Source: Icerya purchasi (Eukaryota > Arthropoda > Insecta > Hemiptera > Monophlebidae). Taken from it: DNA of 64,000 bases. Below, piece by piece: positions 12,181 through 24,348 of this stretch (position 1 is its first letter; each line of letters opens with the position of its first letter). The notes below the pieces were generated by a model. The model was given only the letters and a program-made list of their open reading frames with translations, was not told the DNA's origin and did not search any database. Location of the stretch: positions 102,422,393 to 102,486,392 of the forward strand of contig CM077115.1 of assembly GCA_039619475.1 (NCBI GenBank), written 5' to 3'. The translations under genes and the position numbers were made by a program.

Positions 12181-14443
12181 TGTCATGAAGTGAAATATCA
12201 TTTTATTTTTTAATTTCAAGGAATATTTCAGCTCGAAGATTTGCCCCTTGATTGAGTTTTAGTAGTGAAATGACTACATTAGCTAGTACTTTGATCGCTT
12301 TCCGTAAAGAATTGTCTCTGACATTAAACTTAATTCAATACGAAACTTTCTTTCGAGTCGTCTTTCTTTAATGTTGCGAGGAGTCAGTAGAAATTTTAAT
12401 TGCATCTGATAGTACGAAGGAGGGACCAGTAAAATGTACAGTGAAGAATAAATGACACACAATAAAAGAGGGAGTAGGGAAAGGTCATTTCTTGGAAAAT
12501 GGAAATACAAAACGTTCAATGGAAAAGACAGTCGAGATATCCAAACAATATTCACGGAGCATCGTATAACTATTTTACTTTTTTATATTTCCCGCTTGAG
12601 CTTATGTTCACGTAAATAACCGCCTGAAGTGATGTTCACAAGTCACAAGTTGCCCTTAACACTTTTAATAGTTCAAATTTTAATAGTTCAAATTTTAAAA
12701 GTTCAAACGAAGCTTCAACGCGTATCGTGAAGGAATTTCAATAGCGAACATTATTCCGCAAGTAAAACGAGGAAGAAGTTTGCGTTCGAAACATGCACTC
12801 TCTATCATCCTTTGTAAAACGTCCTTGGAAATATCGAAGGGAAATTTTCAGTTTTTCCGTCAAATTTTCGCGGTTTATCAGTTTAATGTTTGATTTTTAA
12901 GTTCTAATTTCTGTTTCTGAGGATAATTTTCGGTCTAACTTTTGAGGGGTTTAATCTGATTTTTAAAAGTTTAAGTCTAATCTTTTTTACGGTTTTCGGT
13001 AAATTTAAAGTAATCGTAAAGTTTCCTTCATTCAAAGCGATTGAGTACCATGGCTACGATCTAGCCATTTGAATTAGGGGTTACCCGATTTTAAAAATAA
13101 AACCCCCAAACGAGGGCTTTTTGCGTCTATATTTTCGGTAGAAACTACGTCAAATGTAAATTGTCTCGGTTTTTATCGAAAAGGTGTAGGCGTGCGCGTA
13201 TAAGGGAAGTTTCGTTTATTTTTTTCAGCGCGCACCTTTTATTTTTTTTCCATTATTGATGCGTGCGTATGGAAAAGTTAAATTTTAATATCAAAATATG
13301 ATTATAACCTTTCGAATTAATAAATGTATTATTTCTGTGGTATTTTTTTTTGTTTTTTTTAAAATTAATTAATTAATTTATTTTTAACATATAAAACAAA
13401 GCTTTAATGTGGTTAGCGGTGGAAACCATCCAATTAAGTTTTTGGTAATCATTTCTGTGGTATGATTTATTTAAAAATGTGCTTCTATTGCAAGTGAGAA
13501 CGAACTGTTCACTGTTTAATATGGTCGTACTAAAATTACGTGTTTGTTTAAACTGAAGTATTGAAAAATAACATAAGACAAATCAAAATATATCACAATT
13601 ATGGGAAAATTCTGATATTACTGTAATTCACATTCACGGATTTTATTTCAAGTACATTAGCTGACCCGACGAACTTCGTACAACATTAGAAAGTAAATGT
13701 TGCGGTAACTTATTGGCTGAATTAAATTAAGATTTTTTTTATTAAGATAAAATTAATACTGAAAATGAATTATAAGTTCAATAAATGTACAAAAATCAAA
13801 ATGAAAAGTATTTCAATTACATTGAAACGTATTTTAATTACACGTGGCAACCACGCATTATTCGCCTTAATAACAAAGATCAGTATAACCGAATATGGAT
13901 GGTTCACAAAGGACAAAATTATTCAATTATACAATAGCTCAGAAACTGTTTGACTTATCAGAATGGATCATAAATATTACAATTAACCTATGACAATTTT
14001 CAACTTTTAGCTGAGCGATTATCCTGGACGGCAAGTAGAATACATAATATGGAATTTAGAGCGACCTGAAAAATTCCGCTAAAAAAATTCATAACTCATC
14101 ACGAGATAACCCTTTTAAAGCGAAATTCAAAATGCCCAGAAGCACTGCGGTGAAAATGCCTGCGGTGGTGGTTTCACCTTTCAGAATTTACATCAGAAAT
14201 ATATATATTAATGGCTGCGCCATTTTTACGACAGGGATCATTAGGAAAAGTATCTTGTTACGAAATTTGTTCCAGTCACTATTTTATGTAACGAAATATG
14301 TAACGAAAAAATGTCTTAATTTTATGTAATGAAAATTAAAAACGGCGTAGCCAATGAAAAAGTTTACTCTTCTATAAGAATTATAGAAGTACTAGACCGG
14401 GGGCTGAAGGGGACTTGCCCCCTTCCGAGTACCGAAGGACCGA

Positions 14444-14503
<60 letters not shown>

Positions 14504-15048
14504 CAGAATGTACTACTACTCGCTTGAAACTTGAATAAAATTTGTATAGTGCAGCCTAACGAAGTCAAGCAAAAATTAGTCAATATTGGTAGATGAGAGA
14601 TGATTTTTAAGTTTTTAAAATAATATATATATCATATTTACGTTTATTTTGATATAATTGATGTCATACGATTTACGTAAATAGCGCAAGAGCGTATAAG
14701 CATGCCGGATGAAACTTAAAATATTTATTTGCCTCTTTATCGAGAAGGAGCATTTTGTAAAAGGAACAAATCTCTAATTGTTAAAAACTTTTACTGAATT
14801 ACTTAGGAATGAATTAAAGTTACATGATTTAACTCTGCGACCTTGTCTGCTAATACTATTCTTTTAATAGTTTAGAAGAGGAATTTTGATTTTCGTCTCA
14901 TAAGGAGAGACCACGGTCTGCGGGTGACCGATTTTGATGACATTTTTCAGATCGATAGAAGACCATGAGTATATGAACTGTGTAAAGTATTAGATTGCAA
15001 CTTTATAATTAAAGCTTTTAGAAGCTGCATTTAACGGATAATATACTA
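12181..15048. other. Non-coding stretch, nothing firmly recognised
   Basis: AT-rich and without a supported gene. The minus strand near 12400-12520 weakly resembles the C-terminal tail of the I-like LINE (an I-E-R then F-P-T pattern), but too weakly to annotate. A (TA)n array lies at 14445-14500. Confidence 0.4.
14445..14500 (+). repeat. (TA)n microsatellite
   Basis: About 28 perfect TA units, directly after a short GC-richer stretch (about 14398-14443). Confidence 0.97.
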
Positions 15049-15860
15049 GGGTCCTTCAATAAGTAAACAGACAAATGGCTATAACATTATTAATTATTAA
15101 TATACTGACAATTTTTTTTTTCACTTTTCGACGTAATCCCTCTCTACACGAATACACTTGTCCCGCCGGTCTATTCCCTTGGCGAAGAATTCTTTAGGTT
15201 GAGTGCGGAACCACTTCAGGACATGCTCCTTGACTTCTTCGTTGTTTTCGGAAACGTGTCACGCAAAGAGTTCCTGAGCGGTCCAAACAAATGGAAATCT
15301 GACGGGGCTCTAAGTCAGGGCTATATGGGAAATGTGAGAGGAGCTCTCACCGGAGTGAGGGTGGCATTGTCCTGTTGAAGAATGACCCATTTTTTCGGCG
15401 TATCGCCGGTTGAAGTTGGGTTTTGGAGCACTTCTGCATATGACTCTGCGTTGAAAGTATCTTTATCTTCCAGATAATGACAAAGAACCGCGCCTTTCAT
15501 ATCCCGAAACACGGTCAAAAGCTTTTTGTTTGCTGAGGGATGCCACTTGAATTTTTTGGCTGTCTGGATGCTTCCACACCATGCTTTGTTTTTTCCCTCG
15601 TGTTCGATATCGTACCGATTTTTAAGCTCCTTGCAAATTCTTAGTCGATTTCTTTGTACACCGCGGATAACATTTTGGGAACCCATCTCGCGCGAAGGTT
15701 TTTTTTGGAAATTGAGATGGTTGTAAATGATATTGTGGACGGTACCGGCGCTCACACCGTACTGGAGTGATATTTCTTCGATTGTAACCCGCCTGTCGGC
15801 TAAAATCATCTTCTCAATTTTTTACACCTTTGCGCGATATGAAAGCCCCATGATTCCTCT
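15049..15860 (-). pseudogene. Mariner transposase remnant, one end lost
   Basis: Tc1/mariner (D,D34D-type) element. The minus strand encodes the helix-turn-helix part (M-I-L-A-D-R-R-V-T-I-E-E-I, about 15800), a damaged middle (K-F-K-W-H-P-S-A-N-K), W-V-I-L-Q-Q-D-N-A around the second catalytic Asp (about 15365-15395), A-P-S-D-F-H-L-F-G-P-L around the third, and a C-terminus V-L-K-W-F-R-T-Q-P-K-E-F-F-A-K-G-I-D ending at the TGA at 15121-15123. At least two frame changes exist. The first catalytic Asp block (family form T-G-D-E-T-W) is deleted. The left terminal repeat begins GGGTCCTTCAATAAGTAAAC after a TA at 15047-15048. No matching inverted end is visible to the right, so the N-terminal third and one terminus are lost. 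Inactive. Confidence 0.85.
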
Positions 15861-16014
15861 TTAAATCAACATACATCGAACTCACTATTTGAAGTGGTTC
15901 CCAAAATATGAACAATTTTAAAGGTAGTTTTTTCGATAAACAAAACCAAGTTCGAAGAAATATGCCTCTTCTATTAATGAGAAAGAAAAAAACAACAAAG
16001 ACATACTTTTTTTT

Positions 16015-17126
16015 TTGGTAAAATCGGTTTCTAAAATAGTTTCATCTACCTCAAAGTATTTCCCTTTTGTCGCATCATTGGCTTTTCATCAGCGTTCAAT
16101 CAATTTTCGGAAATTCCGCTTTCGTTGCGCGTATCTCGATATTTTCTCGAATTGTCTGCACGCTGTCGAATCGTTTTTCGTTCAGTACGGATTTCGGTCG
16201 TGGGAAGAACCAGAAATCATGAAATCAGCGGCGGCGTGGTAATTCTATTTTTGGTCCGGTACTACTTAATCGGAAGAAGAGATTTATGACACGGAACACT
16301 GTAGTAGCCGACTATTGTTCCGCTTGTCCCGTCTTTTCAAACGATTCGCGCAACACATCGTGGTGGTTACTGACCGTACGGTACCACAAACCGTTAACGA
16401 ATCACTTAATCGCTCTATTTTCGATTTTTTCGCCATTGAACTTTTTGTTGCGATACGAGCACTACATTTTCGCCTTCAAATCGTATCCGCACATCTAGTT
16501 TAGGACGGGTCATTTTCGATATGGTTGTGAGAAATTCTCGAGAAATGTCGATTCGATTGCGCTTTCGCTAATGATAGTCGCGGTGCAGTCGCACAAATTC
16601 GCGCCATTTCTGGACCTTCCGTTATTAAAAATCTTTTGAATGATGTTCTCGCAATTGAGACCGACGAAAGAATTCATTTCTCAGATTTTCAAAATGAGCC
16701 GACAAAAAGCGAACTCGAGAAATTTTCTCCGAAAAGTGACATCGATTCTATCATCGACGAATTCAAAAACGACAAAAAAGACGCGGTAGATCGTTTGATT
16801 TTCCGTATAAAAAACTCGTTTTCCATCAAGTTGAAACATTCACTGAACTTTTTTTTCTGTTTTTGAAGCAGAAGTTAAAGTTCGCGCGTTACGTTTTGCA
16901 CGAAAGTAATACCGACACTATCTAGTCTGCGCGTAAAGTGTGCACCAACTTCCTCCGATGGCTAGCTCAAGAAAAGTACTTTCTATCCTCACTTTGCGGA
17001 ACAACGTATGCGTCACGGTCGAGTTTGTCCACGGACATTTCGATTAGACATGTAATCGGTTTTTTGGACACGATCCTACCGATTCTGATGAAATTTACTA
17101 AATTTTTGCCGGCAAAAATTGATTAG
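16015..17126 (+). other. Unidentified broken reading frames, CpG-richer
   Basis: Three segments in the same plus-strand frame (16015-16242, 16315-16503 and 16636-16866) are separated by only a few stops. A further segment, 16938-17126, is in another frame. The middle segment has V-V-V-T-D-R-T-V-P and the third is acidic and lysine-rich. I cannot assign a family. A very decayed LTR-retroelement pol region was considered because of the V-V-V-T-D pattern and a D-T-I-L-P-I-L stretch near 17073-17093, but the evidence is too weak. CpG is commoner here than in the flanks. Confidence 0.25.
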
Positions 17127-17262
17127 TCGAGGTCTTTCAGAAAATCCTGTTTAATGATTCTTATGATGGAGGCGATTTTTAGTGTTCTATTTAGAGAGTT
17201 TATCAACCGCTAATTCGTATTATAGGGTAAATATCAGAAATGTGTTTTATATACGTATTTAC

Positions 17263-17270
<8 letters not shown>

Positions 17271-17298
<28 letters not shown>
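17271..17298 (+). repeat. (AT)n microsatellite
   Basis: Fourteen uninterrupted AT units. Confidence 0.95.
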
Positions 17299-17300
<2 letters not shown>

Positions 17301-18853
17301 CCTAGTTTGATTAAAACGCAGCGGCAGTTGTCACAATGGAATTATAATTTTAATAATATTTCTCCGACTTTTGATAATTGGCATTTAATTAAAGGCGAGA
17401 ATACTTCAAAATTTTCCTTTTTTTCCTGCAAAACTCATTAATACGATGACGCGCACGTAAATTCAAAATATATCCGGGCGATGTTCAATTGCTCCTCGTA
17501 TTATATAAAAGGAAAAAAAGCCGAGATTATTTTTCTTACAAGTGTAACCCTCATGTAATAAATCGTTGCGTGTTTCGCTAATTCAGGGATGGCGTAAACT
17601 TTTGGAGAAAAAGAAAAAGAAAAACAAAGTCATTAGAACTCGAATATGAAATTCGGTAATTTTTTTTTTTGAACAATAGCTTCGGAATTTTTTTAAATTC
17701 CGTGTAGATTTCGGTTATTTTAATTTTATTTTCGACTTATAAACAAATGGCGAATACGCGCGTGTGTGCGTGTGCGTTGAAGAAAAAAAAAAAAAGAATT
17801 GATTTGTTTAGATAGGGTGTCGCCGGTCGGTACGAGCTTTTGATATTTTCATTAGCAAGAACGACCTTTGTACGACATCGAGTTGTCGAAAATCACATGG
17901 TCGGGCAGTACCGCGATTAAGAACGTTATCTAAGTCAATCGATCTGCCAACTTAAAAGTTCAAGGCAGATAGGAGACGGCTGCTTATCGCAGCGTACGAA
18001 ACTAGGTTTTCCTGTAAAAGCACACACCTTCACTCGTCTTCTTCTTTTCTAGTCTAATTTCAGTCGGCTGCCTAAAACGGATTGTGCCTGAACCTGGGGA
18101 TTGCTTGACTAGCTGGCGCGACACCGAACACAGACCGCGATATGCGTGCCAGCAGAAGCGCCCGCACTCCGAGTCCGGCCCGATAGCGCGGTTAGGAAAA
18201 GGAAATGAGTTTGAGAAAATTATTAAGGAAACGCCTGAAAAGCTTCGGCTCTGCCTTGTTTTTCTGTGTCAGCCGGGCTCGATCGCGTGTCCTACCTACG
18301 CTTAAACCCTTTTCCCCCACTCCTCCCTGAAGGATAACCACCGTGAAAACAGACTACACTTTTCCACATTGTCCGTTTGTCGGCTGAAACTATTTCCCAA
18401 ATTTCCACCACGTCGAAACCGAACAACCCGTACGCATTATAATATCTCTCCGCTAAGCCCAATCGGGTCATTACATCTTCCAGACTAATCGTTTTTTTTT
18501 TTTTGGTTTTTGATTTTTTTCTACATTTTCTTCCCTAATAAGCAAATTAATTTTATGCGGCCATCGGTATTACTATGTAGAAAATTTGTCACGCGCGTCT
18601 CTACATGGTTATGATTCGGTGTTGTTACATTGGATTTTTCGGAAATGTCAGCGTCGATGGGAACAATGGTGGTAGGTAGTGCGGTTTTGATAGATTTTGA
18701 TGCTAGCCTCTGCGGCCGATTATTATTGCCTTTATTTTGTGATATCGAAATATCCGAGAGGAATCGAAATAGTCGGATAAATTGAATAAAGAAAATTTTA
18801 AACGGTTTAGCGGAGTAGCATATATGGTACATTATATATGTGTGTGTGTGTTG
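17299..18853. other. Non-coding stretch with a GC-rich patch at 18060-18305
   Basis: No gene is confirmed. At 18030-18062 a pyrimidine-rich run ends in TTTCTAG and then TTTCAG, a plausible splice acceptor. It is followed by a GC- and CpG-rich segment to about 18200 with a 73-codon frame (18084-18305) that has no known motif. A 103-codon minus-strand frame at 18521-18832 also lacks motifs. Short GT runs occur at 17760-17778 and 18838-18850. Confidence 0.3.
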
Positions 18854-19250
18854 TTTTTTTTCTGTTTTAATGGGTTTGTCCGGACGTTAGCCTAAAAAGT
18901 GGAAAGGAAGAAAAAATACGAGTAAATTTATATTCTTATCAACTTAAAGACGGAGGATGATAAATTCAAGGAGAGGAATAATTGAAGCAGAGGGAAATAA
19001 GAGAATATAAGCGACATTATAAAGAGTAGGGATATCAAGTTTTAATAGCGAAGAATAGAGAAAGACGCCTGCTCAGTGGAGAAGACTGGCACATTCAGGG
19101 ATGATGGATGAAAGGAACAGAATGAAGTGAATATGGATTGAAATTGGAAAAGTGCGGCAGGAAGGGAACTATGGTTAAAACGAAGGAGATGACAAATAGC
19201 GATGATTGTAGAGTGTCTAAGAGAAGGGAAGTCAAAAAACCGTGGATGTG
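18854..19250 (-). mobile_element. I-like LINE, 3' end fragment
   Basis: Minus-strand C-terminal tail of the dominant LINE family. It is recognised from I-P-T-L-Y-N-V-A-Y-I-L-L-F-P-S-A-S (about 18960-19040) and a preceding C-A-S-L-L-H stretch that aligns with the Cys/His tail of the other copies. The T run near 18854-18861 probably marks the old poly(A). Several stops interrupt it. Confidence 0.6.
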
Positions 19251-20277
19251 CTAGTTACATGTCATCTTCGTGAGCGGTCAAGTGCAACAATGCACGCGAG
19301 AATCATTAGGAACACATTTTGTCGCGTCTACTCAGGTACAAAATTAAACAATCGGCGAACTTTTAGAAACATCACAAATTCGGTTCTTTGTTGTTTTCGA
19401 TTCTTTTTGAATTGTTTTTAAATATCGTCGAATGAGAGTGGACAACTTTCTACTTTTTTTAGGGGGAGGGCGCAGCGATCTATATATCATCGTAGAATTA
19501 CGAAGAAGCAAAAGGATTAAATATTAATATGTAGGGAAATGGAGGAAAAGAAAGTTGATGTATGAAAACTTTATAATAGAGAGTGCTGGCCACCATCGTG
19601 TTTATATTCGCGTCTATAAAAAAGCTCTTTACGTGGCTTATGAAAGTTTTTACGAGATTACACTTTATTGTCTATTCGAGATATCTGAAAAAGATGAGAA
19701 GATGTAAGGTAAAATGAGCCCATACATTTTCAGAGAACATTCGGATTCCGATGAAAAACTGTCCGGGTCCTATTCAAATATTTCTTATTCGTCTCCGATT
19801 AACATTCCTTATCGGAAAACTGTATCCTTTTATTTAATGCCAACTCGAAAAAAAAACAACAAAAAAAACAAAAAAAATGCTGTAATAATAAAAGTATTGG
19901 ACTATGTTTTGGGACCTTTCGATGATAAAAAATAGTGTATGCAGCTGAGAAAACTTTTGTAGGATTTTTTTTTTTTTTGTTTACTTTCTACTTAACGTTA
20001 AAAATTTAGTATCGTTTTTTTTTACTTTTTTTATTTTTTAGGCGCGTCAGCTATGAGAACATTATTATAATCCAGTATAAGTGAAATTTTAGGAAGTTAC
20101 AATGTGCAGCGGTAGGATATTCGTCGCGAACGAATTACAGTTAACTAATCAAATCTGCCACACACTTGTTTTAATGTTATTAATATTCCCGGTTTAATAA
20201 TACCGAAAAAAAAAAAAAAATTGAGGAAAAGAATTTTATTCCCGAAACAACGAAAACGATAAAAACATATGTATATA
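19251..20277. other. Non-coding stretch, nothing recognised
   Basis: AT-rich, with several A and T runs (19850-19880, 19966-19979, 20206-20220). The 73-codon frame at 19714-19935 is lysine- and asparagine-biased low complexity and is not supported as a gene. Confidence 0.45.
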
Positions 20278-20948
20278 CAGGGGCGGATCCAGAGAGATAT
20301 TTTCGGGGGGGGGGAGGATTATACAATTACGTAATATCTTATACGGTAGATAGTAAATTTGAGAAATACCCCCTCTTGTTTCATGAAGAAAATCAAACAG
20401 CGACCTCTTTAGAAATTTAAAAATGTTTTAAAAATGCATAATTATTATAATTTTTAATTTGACTTTTATTTTTAGGGGTGAAAAATAAAACGAAATTATA
20501 CAATTGTACCTAAAAAGTGGTAGTTTAGATTTTGAGTAGTAAATTACTAGAAAAAATTGCTCGATAGTATTTTTTATTAGACTTTAATTCTTTTTTATTT
20601 TTGTACTAGTAATCTGATTGGATTGTCCGTCAGCAAGTTTAAATATTTAAATATACATATTTCTCATTACATTATTTTTAATTAAAATTGCAAAATAAAA
20701 ATTAAAAATAATTAAAAAAGACAAAAGATCGACGACAGTTGCATTTAAAACAAAATAAAAACGTAACATTAATACTTTTATATAGAAAACAGTATTAAAT
20801 ATTAATTATTAAAATCCGTAGGTATAAAATTTATACGGATTTTTTATTGTATAAATTAAGTTCCTCTGTTGTAAAAATATTTTTCATCAAGGATTTGGTT
20901 CTTTGGGGGGAGGGGGTGTCTCCTGTTCCCTCCGTGGATCCGCCACTG
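20278..20948. mobile_element. hAT-like non-autonomous element (short inverted ends)
   Basis: The left end reads CAGGGGCGGATCCA and the right end, complemented, CAGTGGCGGATCCA, with G-rich subterminal runs on both sides (about 20306-20317 and 20905-20918). CAGNGGCGGA-type ends resemble those of the element at 55374-56129, which has an 8-bp target duplication. Here the flanks are (TA)-rich and a duplication cannot be judged. The interior has no transposase. Confidence 0.55.
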
Positions 20949-20996
20949 TTATATATATATATATATATATATATATGTTTATATATATATATATAT
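20949..20996 (+). repeat. (TA)n microsatellite next to a hAT-like end
   Basis: Two TA blocks separated by GTTT directly abut the right end of the hAT-like element. Confidence 0.9.
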
Positions 20997-22964
20997 CTAC
21001 AAAAAAAAAAGTGAAAGTACAATTCAAATGAATATTTGGACGCAAAATTAAACCTCGAAAAACACGTTTTAAATGTAAAGTACACTGAGGTTCTTTCTTC
21101 GTATATCCACCCTTCGTTAAAATAACAGTTTGTGCAATTATTGAAGATGCCCGCCGGAAGTTTTTCCAATTCTTCTTCTAAGCTTCCCGCCGATATTTAG
21201 TTTGCGATTGAAGGAATCTAAATTATTATGGGGCGGTACATGTTTGGATGGGCTGTAGGGTGGCGTTTAACGCACAGGTACAATTACGAAATATATGTTG
21301 TTATAAACTGATGTAATGTAAACACTGTCTCGTTCCGAAAGCCATTCTAGCACCTTTTCGGCGACCATTTTAATAAATCGATATAATCCGAAGATCGGCG
21401 ACGCCAGACAATCGGAGCTAACCCTACCCTTCCTCGACGAGCATTAGGTCTTTAAAAAAAGTGTTATTCTTCCGAAAAGAAAAGATCTGGAGCAATCTTA
21501 AAGACCTTAGAGGAAAAAAATCACGGTGGCACGTGTCCCGGTGCCTTCTGCGGGCCTGTGACGAATCAGGCAGGAAGCGGACGAGTAAAAAAAAGGTTAG
21601 TTTAATTTTATCTTAACTCCGGACTAGAAATTTCTCAATATGTACGGCGGCCAGCAATAGCAAAAGCTAGAGCTTTGTGCGTGTCACTTTGTTCATATGC
21701 AAATATTAATATGACCTATGAGATGGTGTTTTTGTTTTCTTTTTATCGTAGGCGCTGCGGTAGTCTTCGGCTAATTAACTCGGAACAGGTAATATTTTAA
21801 ATTTGCGGCAACGGAATTCGAACCGACTTCTTCTACTTGAACGAAATGTCGCAGTCTAACCTCTGGACAACTGTTGCTATCTATGTAAGTGGGTATTTTC
21901 GAATTAACGGAATTCAGCCTGAAAAAGCACTCTACCTAACCGACTGCACTAGTGAAATAATTTTTAATACTTATCGCCCGAATATGAATATGACGTATTT
22001 TCTGTTGCAAACTTTGCTAAAGAATTGTTTTGAAATAAAAGTGCCTCTCCAAATAGAAAAGCAAAGGTGTACACATAAGTGCGTAACTTATAGATGTGAA
22101 AGAAAACAAGTTGCTGCTAATTCGTGACTGTGTCGCCTTGTAAAAGTAATTTTTCTAAGTTGAAATTAATAAAGGAACAAATGGCGCCAGCAGTTTTTTC
22201 CATAATATCGAATTAGACAAAGTGTAAATTTAATGTACTAATGCGGAGGTAGTGTGATAGTCCATATTTAACTAGATGATAAATCAATTTATCGGTAACA
22301 AAGCGTATTCAGCAGAGACTTCGCATTGTTTTGATATTACTTAAAACTTTAATAATAGTAATAATAATCAAATCAAATCATTTATTAATACGTATTATGA
22401 AAAATGACCGCAAATGGGCTACGTAGCGCTAATAGTGGGAAAAAGATAAAAAAAAACTCGATTTTATAACAAAAACTAAAAATAAAATAAATGATAAAAT
22501 AAGACAAAACGGAATAAAAGGAATAAAAGTGAACCAATGACGAAAAGCAAAATCTGGTTGTAGGATGTGCAATTAAAAAAATAAAAGCAATGATTAAATA
22601 AGATAAAGAACATTTCTGTTAGTTTAAAATAAATGATTATCTGTTTATAATAATTAAATTATCGCGCATGAACTATTATTAACCAGCTGCTACATGCAAC
22701 GATATAAGTTCTTAGTTTCTTTTTTCAATCCAAAAAATACTTACTTTTGGATTGTACACATATGTGGCACATGCTTACAATTCTTATATAATATGTATAA
22801 ACGTAAACAAGACCAAAAGCTTTCAACATTTCGGCATTTATAGCATCTTCGTCTGTCGCCTTCATATTCTTTAGATTTCAAATTCCTTATAGATATTATT
22901 GTAGTATATACATTTTTTTTCTTTTCTACAGTTTCGTTTTATTTCTTTGGGTTGTCTTTTATAC
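20997..22964. other. Mostly unannotatable sequence
   Basis: Apart from the tRNA-like segment at 21805-21880 I see no gene or known element. 21380-21690 is somewhat GC-richer. A 96-codon plus-strand frame (21837-22127) begins inside the tRNA-like segment and has no motif. Short AATC/AAATC repeats at 22366-22383 look like the simple-repeat tail of a LINE, without supporting coding sequence. Confidence 0.4.
21805..21880 (-). repeat. tRNA-like segment, probably a SINE head
   Basis: On the minus strand an A-box-like TTGTCCAGAGGTTAGACTGC is followed about 30 bases later by GGTTCGAATTCC, an almost perfect B box. The ends AGCAAC and GTTGCC can pair. The intervening arm does not form a standard anticodon loop, so this is read as a tRNA-derived SINE or tRNA pseudogene. 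Confidence 0.45.
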
Positions 22965-23440
22965 TTTTTTTTTTTTTTTTTTTTTTTTGGGACACGTTTA
23001 CAGTGGAACTTACCCAACGCAAAGAATTGTACATTATATAAGGAAAAGATTACAAATTGAGGAGATAAACAAGGCTAATAAAGGAACTATATTGAGAGAG
23101 GGTAAGATCAGAATACAGAGTGGCACGTTCGGAGGAAATAAAGGGGCATTCGAACAAGACGTGATTCGCATCACAGGTATAATTGAGCTCCGGAGGGGCA
23201 TAAGGACATAAAGGAGATTGAGCAATAGAAAAACGGAAAAGAGAAGCCGGAAGCAAACTATGATCGAACCGCAGGCGAACCGTAGAGGAAATAATCGAAC
23301 GACTAAGATAGGGGAAACGATTAAACCAAGGAAGAGAGGAAGGAAAGGACTGAACAGAAAGGTAAAAAGATCGACGATTGGTAAAGAATGAAAGATAGAA
23401 TCCAGTCCAGAAATCATCGTGGGAACGATAAGAAAGACAG
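22965..23440 (-). mobile_element. I-like LINE, 3' end with C-terminal Cys/His tail
   Basis: Minus-strand fragment. The T run at 22965-22988 is the poly(A) tail. The frame carries S-P-L-C-P-Y-A-P-P-E-L-N, then T-C-D-A-N-H-V-L-F-E-C-P (about 23145-23205), the clearest copy of this family's Cys/His tail. It continues to S-E-R-A-T-L-Y-S-D-L. RNase H and RT are not present, apart from the region just after RNase H (about 23250-23420). Confidence 0.75.
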
Positions 23441-23763
23441 TTTTTATATTTCGTTGACTAGTACATAACTGCCTGAATGTTTTTCTTCCATCACCATTTT
23501 CAGTTTCTTCCGCTATTCACATCATCCTTCTACTTTCTTCTTGTCTGTTTCAACCATCTTTCCAATATTTAGCATATTTTTCTTTAGTATCGTCCATAGT
23601 AATTTTGGATTATCTTCTTCGGCAGTTATGTCTTTTTCAAAGTCTTCAGTTCAGATCATTTTCTTACATTTAGTGTTGATTCTCGTACTGCCTTCAAGGA
23701 ATAAAATCAGTCTGTGATCTTTTTCTTTGATTGGCCGACTTCCAGATGTAAAACTGTCTTTTT
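23441..23763. other. Short gap between two LINEs
   Basis: T-rich plus strand. The minus strand contains lysine-rich broken frames that could be another LINE relic, but no motif is clear. Confidence 0.35.
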
Positions 23764-23949
23764 CAATTTAATTCAATTCAATTCAATTCAATTTATCTAT
23801 TTATTTGAAGGCGTTCGACTTCTAGGTCATTCGCGTATACTATTTACAGATAATTTTATAGTATTTAAACGGAAAGTTATATCTTTTACAAATTTACACA
23901 CTTTAGAAATCCAAAAACAATGATTACAAATAATTCTACAATATGTAAA

Positions 23950-24348
23950 CTAAAAATCATATGTCTTCTGGAATAGGTTTATAGCTTTTAAAAATCTAAA
24001 AGTATTTTGGACTGCAGCTTCATAATTACCAAGCGCCTCCTCCATAGTAATTCTTCTCGTGTGTACGGATGAGAAAGCTTTCTCACGCTCCTTGTTGAGT
24101 TTTTGACATACGGAGATGACATGGTCAATGGACAAACTTTGAGTACCACAAAAAACACATGATGATGGTGGTTCACTTTGCAGTAAGTGTCCCCGTTTTG
24201 TGTGGCCGATGCGGATTCTGCTTAATACAATCTCTTCTTGCCTGTTTGCACGGTGTGACGTTTCCCAATGTTCAACTTTAATTTGCCGTAACTTATTATT
24301 CGATTGATTTTCCCATATGTTTTGAGCGGCGTCCTTGATAGCCATCAA
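23950..24348 (-). pseudogene. LINE C-terminal domain with Cys/His motif
   Basis: An open 132-codon frame, the 3' end of the pol ORF. It has L-S-R-I-R-I-G-H-T-K-R-G-H-L-L, then C-V-F-C-G-T, L-S-I-D-H-V and S-V-C (about 24240-24100). R-L-R-I-G-H-T-x-x-T-H-x-L-L with C-x2-C-x7-H-x4-C is the tail that follows RNase H in I-, R1- and Jockey-group LINEs. Its role in the family is probably nucleic-acid binding. The stop just after Y-D-F at 23950 is taken as the true end. Confidence 0.75.

Noticed and set aside
12283..12555. Another I-like LINE tail on the minus strand
   Set aside because: Only a loose I-E-R and F-P-T pattern; no Cys/His block and no poly(A) with the family motif.
13661..13700. CTGACCCGACGAACTTCGTAC as the end of a known transposon
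   Set aside because: It resembles a motif I associate with insect repeats, but no inverted partner or duplication was found within the window.
18521..18832. 103-codon minus-strand gene
   Set aside because: No domain, motif or splice context, and composition follows the AT-rich DNA. Treated as a chance frame.
22366..22600. 3' end of another LINE with an AAATC-type tail
   Set aside because: Simple repeat and following sequence are suggestive, but no protein tail can be read.
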